NCBI GenBank assembly: GCA_025965635.1
Contig: JAOPWO010000352.1
Span: 1 to 8,994 of the forward strand
DNA: 8,994 nucleotides
Direction: 5' to 3'
Source: Modestobacter sp.
GTDB taxonomy: Bacteria; Actinomycetota; Actinomycetes; Mycobacteriales; Geodermatophilaceae
Positions 1-6,411 of this stretch are shown piece after piece. Position numbers and translations under genes: made by a program. The notes below the pieces were generated by a model, which searched no databases, was not told where the DNA came from, and saw only the letters and a program-made list of their open reading frames with translations. Within the stretch, counting starts at the first letter, position 1. The number at the start of each line of letters is the position of its first letter.

Positions 1-358
1 GCCGCCCGGCGTTGGCCAGGCTGTGCGAGTCCGACGCCGACACCACGTACTCCAGGTGCGCGATCCCCGCGTCCACCGCCCGCTGCGCACCCCGCAGGTT
101 GGCCACCAACGCCGAGAAGTGCACGCCACCGAACCGGTGCAGCTCCGCCGCCACCGCATCGGCATCGGCCAACGCCGGCACCGCCTTCGGCGACACGAAC
201 GACGTCACCTCGATCCGCCGCACCCCCGTCGCCACCAGCGCCTCCAGCATCGCCAGCTTCCCCGCCAACGGCACCGGCGCCTCCAACTGCAGCCCGTCCC
301 GCATCCCCACCTCGCGGACGTCGACGGCACCGGGCAGCACCAGGTCGAAGTCGTTCAT
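1..358 (-). CDS. HMG-CoA lyase-family protein (N-terminal 119 residues, 3' end outside window)
   Basis: HMG-CoA lyases are TIM-barrel enzymes that cleave 3-hydroxy-3-methylglutaryl-CoA to acetoacetate and acetyl-CoA, the last step of leucine breakdown. The visible protein starts MNDFDLVLPGAVDVREVGMR and has the family signature EVGMRDGLQ at residues 16-24, which supplies the catalytic Arg (R20), the metal-binding Asp (D21) and Q24. The strand IEVTSFVSPKAVP follows at 49-61, and VVSASDSHS at 105-113 matches the next barrel strand. The metal-binding His pair and catalytic Cys loop would lie beyond the window. Family proteins are about 300 aa, so about 40% is seen. The start ATG overlaps the stop of the M20 gene by 4 bp (ATGA), with a GGAGG about 9 nt upstream, so translation is probably coupled. 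Codons after residue 17 are strongly G-ending (16 GCG to 6 GCC over the fragment; 14 GTG to 2 GTC). Met before the catalytic Arg, where classical enzymes have Pro, leaves open a related lyase specificity. Confidence 0.88.
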   Translation of the reverse strand, partial: MNDFDLVLPGAVDVREVGMRDGLQLEAPVPLAGKLAMLEALVATGVRRIEVTSFVSPKAVPALADADAVAAELHRFGGVHFSALVANLRGAQRAVDAGIAHLEYVVSASDSHSLANAGR

Positions 359-1455
359 GCTCCCGATCCTCCTCCCCAGCGGCGGACCACCTCGGCGAAC
401 GCGGCCGCGGCCTGCTCGAGCTCGGCCACCTCGACGTACTCGTCGACGGCGTGCATGACTGCGGGCGTGCCGGGGCCCCACACGACGATCGGGGCGTCGC
501 CGACGACCGGGCGCAGCACCGACGCGTCGGTGAAGTAGCTGGCCGGCCCGGGGCGCACGACGGCCGGCAGGGCTGTCACCCACGCGTCGCCCGCCGGGGT
601 CTGCACGGCCGGCAGGTCGACCAGCACGTCGACGGCAGCCACCTCCGGCTGCGCCCGCCACCAGTCGAGCAGCGCCGCCCCGTCGCCGACCGTGCGCTGG
701 TCCACCACCACCTCGGCGCGGTCGGGGACCACGTTGGGCACGGTGCCACCGGCGATGACGCCGGGGTTCCAGGTCTCGCCGCCCAGGAAGGGGTCGTGGG
801 ACAGCGGCAGCCCGGCACCGGCCCGGCCGAGCACCGCGACCAGCTCGAGGACGGCGTTGCGGCCCAGCTGCGGCGTGCTGCCGTGCGCGGCGACACCCTG
901 CGCCCGTACGGTCAGCCACAGCGCGCCGCGGTGCCCGAGCACCACCTGGTTGCCGGTCGCCTCCGGGACGACGACCGCACCCACCCGGAGTCCGGCGATC
1001 GCGGCGGCTGCCGCGGCGGCGCCCTTCGAACCGATCTCCTCGTCGCTGGTCAGCAGCAGCGCGACCGGCGTCTCCGGATCGGCGCCGGCCACCGCGGCGG
1101 CGGCGGCCACCAGACCGGCCTTCATGTCCGAACCGCCGCGGCCCCAGACCCGGCCGGCCTCGAGGTCGGCGCCGAACGGGTCGCGCTGCCACTGCGCTGG
1201 GTCGGCGGCCGGCACCGTGTCGACGTGGCAGGCGAGCAGCAGCCGGGGGCGGGCGGGGTCGGTGGGCGTGCTGAGCAGCGTCCACGGCTGGCCGGGATCG
1301 GTCCCGTCGGTGCGCTGCAGGTGCGGTGCGGCCGCCCGGAGGACCTCGGTGACGGCGCCGAGCGCGGCGCGCTGGCCGGCGGCGTTCCCGGACACGGTCT
1401 GCCGGCGGACCAGCTCACGCACCAGTCCCACGGTGTCCAGGGCGTTCACCGCCAT
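355..1455 (-). CDS. M20 family metallohydrolase (ArgE/DapE/ACY1-like deacylase or dipeptidase)
   Basis: This is a 366-aa di-zinc amidohydrolase of the M20 family, whose members remove acyl groups or cleave peptide bonds from N-acyl amino acids and small peptides in the cytoplasm. Catalytic-domain motifs are in order: HVDTVP at 77-82 (ligand H77, general-base partner D79), GRGGSDMKAG at 106-115 (bridging ligand D110), TSDEEIGSKG at 136-145 (E139/E140), VVPEATG at 162-168 (ligand E165) and a C-terminal His in VMHAVDEYV (H335). The lid/dimerisation domain runs from about 175 to 290, with GHRGALWLTV and AAHGSTPQLGRNAV (H191) and GGTVPNVVPDRA at 237-248. All metal ligands are present, so it should be active. 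Length is normal. The ATG at 1455 was chosen because GAGGG lies 6 nt upstream and family homology begins there; 27 extra in-frame codons upstream belong to the overlapping 70-aa gene. It overlaps that gene by 10 bp and the lyase gene by 4 bp. Substrate cannot be read from sequence. Confidence 0.92.
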   Translation of the reverse strand: MAVNALDTVGLVRELVRRQTVSGNAAGQRAALGAVTEVLRAAAPHLQRTDGTDPGQPWTLLSTPTDPARPRLLLACHVDTVPAADPAQWQRDPFGADLEAGRVWGRGGSDMKAGLVAAAAAVAGADPETPVALLLTSDEEIGSKGAAAAAAAIAGLRVGAVVVPEATGNQVVLGHRGALWLTVRAQGVAAHGSTPQLGRNAVLELVAVLGRAGAGLPLSHDPFLGGETWNPGVIAGGTVPNVVPDRAEVVVDQRTVGDGAALLDWWRAQPEVAAVDVLVDLPAVQTPAGDAWVTALPAVVRPGPASYFTDASVLRPVVGDAPIVVWGPGTPAVMHAVDEYVEVAELEQAAAAFAEVVRRWGGGSGA

Positions 1456-1658
1456 GCCGTGCCCTCGCAGAGCCGGCAGAGCCCGGCGTCGGCCGGGATC
1501 TCCTCGGCCCCGACCACCCGCACCCGCTCTCCGCACAGCGCCTGCACCGGCTCGTGCGTTCCGCGGGCGGCGCGGCCGGCCCCGCCCTCGACCGCGTGCA
1601 GCACGCCGCCCGGTGCCGCCGCGTCCGTCCCGACCGGAAGGCCCACCACGTTCGTCAT
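1446..1658 (-). CDS. small hypothetical protein with possible His/Cys metal site (70 aa)
   Basis: I do not recognise the family. The 70-aa product begins MTNVVGLPVGTDAAAP and is hydrophilic, with no membrane segment. Its C-terminal half has H35, C42 and a CRLC pair (C61, C64), giving the pattern H-x6-C-x18-C-x2-C. This is compatible with one bound zinc or iron, as in small actinobacterial zinc-ribbon-like proteins. H21 is a possible extra ligand. The gene sits 4 nt after the transporter stop and its end overlaps the M20 start by 10 bp, which is the arrangement of a translated member of a polycistronic message. A GAGG lies only 2 nt before the ATG, closer than ideal, although the upstream ribosome could re-initiate. 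Possible roles are a regulator, a metal-binding accessory to the adjacent metalloenzyme, or a spacer ORF; nothing in the sequence decides. Spurious ORFs are common at this GC content, but tight packing and spaced cysteines favour a real gene. Confidence 0.6.
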   Translation of the reverse strand: MTNVVGLPVGTDAAAPGGVLHAVEGGAGRAARGTHEPVQALCGERVRVVGAEEIPADAGLCRLCEGTAWR

Positions 1659-1662
1659 GGCC

Positions 1663-3906
1663 TCAAGCCTGCCCCACCGGCTCGGGGACCCGCTCGACCG
1701 CGGTGTGCCCGCTCAGCTTCGCGCCCTCCACGTCGAGGTCGGGGAGCAGCCGGTCCAGCCAGCGGGGCAGCCACCAGGCCGACCCGCCGACCAGCGCCAG
1801 CACGGCCGGCACGAGCGTCATCCGGACCACGAAGGCGTCGATGAGCACCCCGACGGCCAGGCCGAAGGCGATCGCCTTGACGATGACGTCGTCGATCGTG
1901 ACGAAGCTGGCGAACACCGAGAACATGATCAGCGCCGCAGCCACGACGACCCGGGCGGCGTGCCGCATGCCGGCCACCACCGACTCGGTCGGGGCGCCAC
2001 CGTGCACGTGCTCCTCGCGCATCCGGGACACCAGGAAGACCTCGTAGTCCATGGCCAGACCGAAGAGGACGGCCATCAGGATGATCGGCATGAAGCTGAT
2101 CACCGGGCCGGTGGTCGGCACGCCGAGCAGGTCGGCGCCCCAGCCCCACTGGAAGACCGCGACGACGGCGCCGAACGAGGCGCCGACCGAGAGCAGGAAG
2201 CCCAGCGCGGCCTTGAGCGGCACCAGGATCGAGCGGAACACCAGCAGGAGCAGCACCAGGGCCAGCCCGACCACCACGAGCGAGAACGGCAGCAGCGCCC
2301 CGGCCAACCGGTCGGAGACGTCGATCGCCACCGCGGTCTGGCCGGTCACCGCCACCTCGGCGCCGGTCTGCTGCTCCAGGTCGGGGCCCAGGTCGCGGAT
2401 GTCGCCGACGAGCGCGCTGGTGGCCTCGTCCTGCGGCCCGCTGTCCGGGACGACCTGGACGATCGCCGTCCTCCCGTCCGGCAGCAGCTGGGGCGCGGCG
2501 TGGACGACGCCGTCCAGACCGCCGGTGGACCCACCGGGCGTGCCGGTCGGCGTGCCGCCGATCGCGGCGGCCACGGCGCCGGCGGTCTGCTCGGCGGTGG
2601 CCGGTTCCAGACCATCGACCAGCACGAGCAGCGGTCCGTTGAGGCCGGGGCCGAAGAACTCGCTCACCGCGTCGTAGGCCTGCCGCTCGGCGGTCTCCTC
2701 GGCGGCGGTGCCGTTGTCGGGCAGCGCCAGCCGCAGCTGCAGCGCCGGGATCGCCATGACCAGCAGCCCGAGGACGGTGCCGGCGACCACGAGGGCCGGG
2801 CGCCGGGTGACGAACGCGCCCCAGCGGGCGCCGCCGGTGCGGGTGGGGGCACCCGCGCGCTCGGCCAGCGCCTCCTCGCGGCGGGCGGAGCGGGAGTGCG
2901 CCGGCGGGCGCAGCCGGCGGCCGGCGAAGCCCATCAGGGCGGGCAGGAGGGTGAGCGCGACGAGGACGGCGACCAGCACGGTGCCCGCGGCGCCCAGCCC
3001 CATGACGGTCAGGAACGGGATGCCCACGACCGACAGCCCGGCCAGCGCGATCACCACGGTCAGCCCGGCGAACACGACCGCCGACCCGGCCGTGCCGGTG
3101 GCCCGGCCGGCGGACTCCTCGGGGTCCATCCCCTCGACCAGCTGCGACCGGTGCCGGGACAGGATGAACAGCGCGTAGTCGATGCCGACGGCCAGGCAGA
3201 TCATCAGCGCCAGCGTCGGGGCGGTGGACGACAGCGTGATCGCCCCGGAGACGGCGAGCAGGCCGCCGAGGCCGACCCCGATGCCGACCAGCGCGGTCAG
3301 CAGGTTCATCCCGGCGGCCAGCAGGGACCCGAAGGTCATCACCAGCACCAGCACCGCGACGGCGACCCCGAGGAACTCGGTGGGGCCGACGGTGACAGCG
3401 GTGGTGCTGAACGCGTTGCCGCCCACCTCGACCCGCAGACCGGCGTCCTCGGCCTCCGCCGTGGCGCCCTCGAGCTGCTCGAGGGCGTCAGCGGAGAGGT
3501 CGACCGCCTCGACGTCGTACTGCACGCCGGCCAGCGCAGCCCGGCCGTCGGCGCTGATCGCCCGGCTCTGGAACGGGTCGAGGACGGCGCCGACCTGGTC
3601 GACCTCCGCGGCCGTGGTCACCGTCCCGGAGATCGCCTGCGCGTACTGCGGATCGACGACCGTCTCCCCCTCGGGAGCCACGAAGACCAGCTGGGCGCTG
3701 GCACCGGCGGCGGCCGGGGAGGCCTCGCGCAGCTGGTCGAGCGCGGTCTGGGACTCCGAACCGGGGATGGTGAACGCGTCGTCGAACTGGCTGCCGACAG
3801 TGAGGATGACGGTCACCACGGCGGCCAGCACGACGAGCCAGGCGGCGGAGACGAGGCCGCGACGGCGGAAGCAGGCGCGGCCGAGCCGGTAGAGCAGGGT
3901 GGACAT
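1663..3906 (-). CDS. MMPL/RND-superfamily membrane transporter
   Basis: This is a 747-aa integral membrane protein of the MMPL group of RND transporters (YdfJ/MmpL/ActII-3 type), proton-driven exporters of lipids, siderophores or hydrophobic drugs in actinobacteria. It has the duplicated layout: a first membrane helix near 20-38, an extracytoplasmic domain to about 175, five helices from about 178 to 322, a basic cytoplasmic linker, a helix near 371-391, a second extracytoplasmic domain to about 535, and five helices from about 540 to 702. The paired Asp-Tyr residues of the proton relay are present in both halves, GIDYALFILSRHR (D243/Y244) and AMDYEVFLVSRMR (D620/Y621), matching those known in MmpL3. 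The start at 3906 was preferred over an ATG 18 nt upstream because GGAG lies 7 nt before it and it leaves 1 bp to the tetR stop. A Gly/Thr/Pro-rich stretch at 450-464 in the second loop is low complexity. Adjacent TetR suggests ligand-induced export; the substrate is unknown. Confidence 0.95.
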   Translation of the reverse strand: MSTLLYRLGRACFRRRGLVSAAWLVVLAAVVTVILTVGSQFDDAFTIPGSESQTALDQLREASPAAAGASAQLVFVAPEGETVVDPQYAQAISGTVTTAAEVDQVGAVLDPFQSRAISADGRAALAGVQYDVEAVDLSADALEQLEGATAEAEDAGLRVEVGGNAFSTTAVTVGPTEFLGVAVAVLVLVMTFGSLLAAGMNLLTALVGIGVGLGGLLAVSGAITLSSTAPTLALMICLAVGIDYALFILSRHRSQLVEGMDPEESAGRATGTAGSAVVFAGLTVVIALAGLSVVGIPFLTVMGLGAAGTVLVAVLVALTLLPALMGFAGRRLRPPAHSRSARREEALAERAGAPTRTGGARWGAFVTRRPALVVAGTVLGLLVMAIPALQLRLALPDNGTAAEETAERQAYDAVSEFFGPGLNGPLLVLVDGLEPATAEQTAGAVAAAIGGTPTGTPGGSTGGLDGVVHAAPQLLPDGRTAIVQVVPDSGPQDEATSALVGDIRDLGPDLEQQTGAEVAVTGQTAVAIDVSDRLAGALLPFSLVVVGLALVLLLLVFRSILVPLKAALGFLLSVGASFGAVVAVFQWGWGADLLGVPTTGPVISFMPIILMAVLFGLAMDYEVFLVSRMREEHVHGGAPTESVVAGMRHAARVVVAAALIMFSVFASFVTIDDVIVKAIAFGLAVGVLIDAFVVRMTLVPAVLALVGGSAWWLPRWLDRLLPDLDVEGAKLSGHTAVERVPEPVGQA

Positions 3907-3907
3907 C

Positions 3908-4534
3908 TCAGTTCTCCGACTCACTGGGTGGGGGCGCGACGGCGGCCTGCAACAGCAGCAGCAGGGCCGGGCGTTCGATGTCGTGGGCGCAGGGCGAGGA
4001 GAGGGTCAGCAGGCTGACCCCGTCGTGCAGAGCGGCGATGGTGCGGGCGAGCCGGCCGGCGGGGACGACGAGCCGCACCCCGGCGTCTGCGGCGGCGCGC
4101 TCGATCAGTCCGGTGAGCTGGGCGTGCAACTCGGCGCGGTGCCGCTCCAGCAGCACCGCGGCGTCCGGGTGCCGGGCGGCGTGCAGGGCGTACTCGGTGG
4201 CGACGAGGGTCCAGGTGCGGTCGGTGCGGAACGCGCTCAGGCAGCGGTCGACCGCGGCGGTCACCGGGTCGGCCTCCTCGGCCAGCCCGGTGAGCAGCTC
4301 CTCGACCCGGGCCATCTCACGGGCCAGCTCACGGGTGAACAGCGCCGCGAACAGCTCGTCCTTGGTGCGGAAGCTGGAGTAGAAGGCGCCGCGGGTGAAC
4401 CCACCGCGGCTGCACACGTCCTCCACGCTGGCGGCGGCGAAGCCCTGCTCGGCGAAGGTCTCCAGGGCGGCGTCCAGCAGCCGTTCGACGGTGACCTCAC
4501 GCCGCCTCACGATGCGGCACTGTATCCGATACAT
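3908..4534 (-). CDS. TetR/AcrR-family transcriptional repressor
   Basis: The product is a 208-aa one-component regulator, probably repressing its own operon until a small hydrophobic ligand binds. The N-terminal DNA-binding domain is canonical: helix 1 TVERLLDAALETFAEQGF (15-32), then the helix-turn-helix at about 36-55 (ASVEDVCSRGGFTRGAFYSS) and FRTKDELFAALF (55-66). The remaining about 140 residues form the variable helical ligand and dimer domain, ending in a poly-Leu helix and a polar tail. The ATG at 4534 gives the longest plausible form, but it lies inside the dyad operator and has no well-spaced Shine-Dalgarno (GGAGG is 19 nt away). An in-frame GTG at 4510 gives a 200-aa protein starting MRRREVTVERLL, and a TACAGT -10 box ends 8 nt before it, so a leaderless GTG start is a serious alternative. 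The gene is followed after 1 bp by the transporter it most likely controls. Confidence 0.93.
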   Translation of the reverse strand: MYRIQCRIVRRREVTVERLLDAALETFAEQGFAAASVEDVCSRGGFTRGAFYSSFRTKDELFAALFTRELAREMARVEELLTGLAEEADPVTAAVDRCLSAFRTDRTWTLVATEYALHAARHPDAAVLLERHRAELHAQLTGLIERAAADAGVRLVVPAGRLARTIAALHDGVSLLTLSSPCAHDIERPALLLLLQAAVAPPPSESEN

Positions 4535-4549
4535 GGATGTATCGGTCAG
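4519..4549 (-). promoter_or_regulatory. putative promoter of the tetR-mmpL cluster
   Basis: On the minus strand a -10-like TACAGT occupies 4524 to 4519, and CTGACC at 4549 to 4544 matches four of six positions of TTGACA, with a long 19-nt spacer. Transcription would start near 4512-4511, one or two bases before the GTG at 4510. The dyad operator fills the spacer, so bound repressor would block RNA polymerase. This is read by eye; the -35 is weak and the spacer is longer than ideal. Confidence 0.45.
4526..4545. promoter_or_regulatory. dyad operator for the TetR-family repressor
   Basis: A perfect inverted repeat, CCGATACAT-GG-ATGTATCGG (9-2-9), covers the putative tetR start codon. It overlaps a second dyad, TGTATC-C-GATACA, at 4521-4533, so three half-sites lie at 4521-4526, 4528-4533 and 4538-4543. 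The block is a marked AT-rich island in very GC-rich surroundings. TetR-family repressors normally bind palindromes of this size next to their own gene, so autoregulation of the whole downstream cluster is inferred. The three-half-site arrangement could seat two dimers. Confidence 0.8.
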
Positions 4550-4607
4550 CTCGCCTCCCGACGCCCGCCCCCGGGGTCGCGAGGGGTGCCGAGAAGGGGG
4601 TCCTCCG

Positions 4608-6338
4608 TCAACCCAGGGCACGCCCCACCGCGACCGCCCGGGTGTCCGGCGCGGCGACGCGGGCGGCGTCGGCCTCCTGGTCGTCGGCCGCGGTCTGCGA
4701 GCGGCGCTCGGCGTCCACCCGGGCGGTGTAGCTGGCCACCTCGTTGGCGATCCGCTCGTCGTCCCAGCCCAGGACGCCGGCGACCGCACTGGCCACCGGC
4801 CCGGCCGAGTCGACCCCGCGGTGCGCGGTCTCGATGGAGATCCGGGTGCGCCGGGCGAGCAGGTCGTCCAGGTGCAGCGCGGCCTCGTGCCCGGCGGCCC
4901 ACACCAGCTCGACCATCAGGTAGCCCTCGGCACCGGGCACCGGCTCGAGCAGGTCCGGATCGGCGTCGGCCAGCGCGAGGACGTCGGGGGTGAGCGAGCC
5001 GAACCGGTTGAGCAGGTGCTCGGCCCGGAACCGGGGGATGCCCCACCGGGCGGACAGCAGCTCCAGCTGGTTGACCATCGCGGCGTAGCCCTCGGCGCCC
5101 ACCAGGGGCACGTTCTCGGTGACGCTGGGCGGCACCCGGCGGGTCACGTCCTCGGCGACGGCGTCCACCGCGTCGGCGGCCATCGGCCGGTAGGTCGTGT
5201 ACTTGCCGCCCGCGACGGCGATCACCCCGGGCATCGGCCGGGCGACCGCGTGTTCCCGGGAGAGCTGGCTGGTCTCCTCGTCCTCACCGGCCAGCAGCGG
5301 GCGCAGACCGGCGTAGACGCCGGTGATGTCGTCGTGGGTCAGCGGCACGTTGAGCACCGCGTTGACGTGGTCGAGCACGTAGTCGATGTCGGCGCGGCTG
5401 GCCGCCGGGTGCGCCTTGTCCAGCGTCCACTCGGTGTCCGTCGTCCCGATGATCCAGTGCGCGCCCCACGGGATGACGAACAGCACCGACTTCTCGGTAC
5501 GCAGGATCAGCCCGACCTCGCCGTTGATCCGGTCCCGTGGGACCACGATGTGCACGCCCTTGCTGGCGCGCACGTGGAACCGGCCCCGGCCGCCGAGCAG
5601 CGTCTGCAGGTCGTCGGTCCACACGCCGGTCGCGTTGACCACCACCTCGCTGCGGACGTCGACCACGTCGCCGGTCTCCACGTCCCGCACCCGGGCGCCG
5701 ACCACCCGGCCACCGGCCTTGGTGAAGCCGACGACCTCGGCGGAGTTGAGCACGGTGGCGCCGTAGTGCGCGGCGGTGCGGACGACGGTGAGGGTGTGCC
5801 GGGCGTCGTCGGCCTGCGCGTCGTAGTACCGGACGGCGCCGACCAGCGCGTCGGGCCGCAGCGCCGGGAACAGCTGCCGGGCGCCGGTGCGGGTCAGGTG
5901 CTTCTGCGCGGGCATCGGCTCGGCCAGCGAGCCCAGCCGGGCCAGCCCGTCGTAGAGCGCCAGCCCGGCGGTCACGTAGGGCCGCTCCCACAGCCGGTGG
6001 GTGAGCGGGTAGAGGAACGGCACCGGCTTGACCAGGTGCGGCGCGATCCGGTTCACGCTCAGGTCGCGCTCGTGCAGCGCCTCCCGGACCAGGCCGAAGT
6101 CGAACTGCTCCAGGTAGCGCAGCCCGCCGTGGAACAGCTTGGACGACCGGGACGACGTGCCACTGGCGAAGTCGCGGGCCTCGACCAGCGCCGTCCGCAG
6201 TCCGCGGGTCACCGCGTCCAGCGCGACCCCGGCCCCGGTGACACCGCCACCGACGACGAGCACCTCGAAGTCGCCGGCGGCGAGCTCGTCCCAGGCGCTC
6301 GCGCGCTGCGCCGGGCCCAGCGGCGGGACAGCGGTCAT
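4608..6338 (-). CDS. glpD: glycerol-3-phosphate dehydrogenase, FAD-dependent
   Basis: GlpD is a membrane-associated flavoenzyme that oxidises sn-glycerol-3-phosphate to dihydroxyacetone phosphate and passes electrons to the quinone pool. The 576-aa product has the FAD-binding dinucleotide fold VLVVGGGVTGAGVALDA (26-42), the family signature SSRSSKLFHGGLRYLEQ (62-78), a substrate-domain stretch WGAHWIIGTTDTEW (291-304) and the second flavin contact GVIAVAGGKYTTYRPMA (371-387). The C-terminal helical domain covers about 405-540. A charged, probably disordered tail of about 30 residues follows, and the overall length fits actinobacterial GlpD proteins, which are longer than the roughly 500-aa E. 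coli enzyme. The ATG at 6338 has an excellent ribosome site, AGGAGGAGA at 6351 to 6343; upstream in-frame codons run antisense into glpK and are not used. It is divergent from glpK, its pathway partner, across 73 bp. No clear terminator is visible before tetR, 73 bp downstream. Confidence 0.97.
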   Translation of the reverse strand: MTAVPPLGPAQRASAWDELAAGDFEVLVVGGGVTGAGVALDAVTRGLRTALVEARDFASGTSSRSSKLFHGGLRYLEQFDFGLVREALHERDLSVNRIAPHLVKPVPFLYPLTHRLWERPYVTAGLALYDGLARLGSLAEPMPAQKHLTRTGARQLFPALRPDALVGAVRYYDAQADDARHTLTVVRTAAHYGATVLNSAEVVGFTKAGGRVVGARVRDVETGDVVDVRSEVVVNATGVWTDDLQTLLGGRGRFHVRASKGVHIVVPRDRINGEVGLILRTEKSVLFVIPWGAHWIIGTTDTEWTLDKAHPAASRADIDYVLDHVNAVLNVPLTHDDITGVYAGLRPLLAGEDEETSQLSREHAVARPMPGVIAVAGGKYTTYRPMAADAVDAVAEDVTRRVPPSVTENVPLVGAEGYAAMVNQLELLSARWGIPRFRAEHLLNRFGSLTPDVLALADADPDLLEPVPGAEGYLMVELVWAAGHEAALHLDDLLARRTRISIETAHRGVDSAGPVASAVAGVLGWDDERIANEVASYTARVDAERRSQTAADDQEADAARVAAPDTRAVAVGRALG

Positions 6339-6411
6339 CGGGTCTCCTCCTCGCGGTCTACCTTCACCATCCCAGGCCCGGCGCCACCCGGCCGACCGAG
6401 AGGAAACCGCC
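6339..6411. promoter_or_regulatory. divergent glpD/glpK intergenic promoter region
   Basis: Only 73 bp separates the two start codons, so both promoters and any shared control must fit here or in the 5' coding ends. It holds the strong glpD ribosome site (6343-6351) and the glpK site GAGAGGA (6398-6404, 7 nt before GTG). A TACCTT -10-like hexamer on the plus strand at 6359-6364 would give a roughly 40-nt glpK leader, but no good -35 accompanies it. On the minus strand only a weak TAGACC is seen. No convincing repressor dyad is visible. Confidence 0.45.

Noticed and set aside
1456..1536. N-terminal extension of the M20 protein by 27 residues
   Set aside because: The added residues are Arg/Gly-rich and unlike the family. 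They are the shifted frame of the 70-aa gene, and a well-spaced GAGGG supports the ATG at 1455.
3950..3965. Short CAG trinucleotide repeat
   Set aside because: It encodes the Leu-rich last helix of the TetR protein and is too short to be a meaningful microsatellite.
451..4017. Open reading frame of 1188 codons on the plus strand across the M20, 70-aa and transporter genes
   Set aside because: Composition is an Arg/Gly/His/Asp/Gln-rich shadow typical of the antisense frame of high-GC genes, with no domain. The minus-strand frames have clear catalytic and membrane motifs.
4535..4607. Search for a glpD terminator in the C/G runs between glpD and tetR
   Set aside because: The C and G runs can pair in several weak ways, but no single stem-loop with a sensible loop stands out, so no terminator is called.
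6139..6411. 91-residue upstream extension of glycerol kinase
   Set aside because: It lies antisense to the start of glpD and is Ser/Pro/Ala-rich. The kinase fold begins right after the GTG at 6412, which has its own ribosome site.
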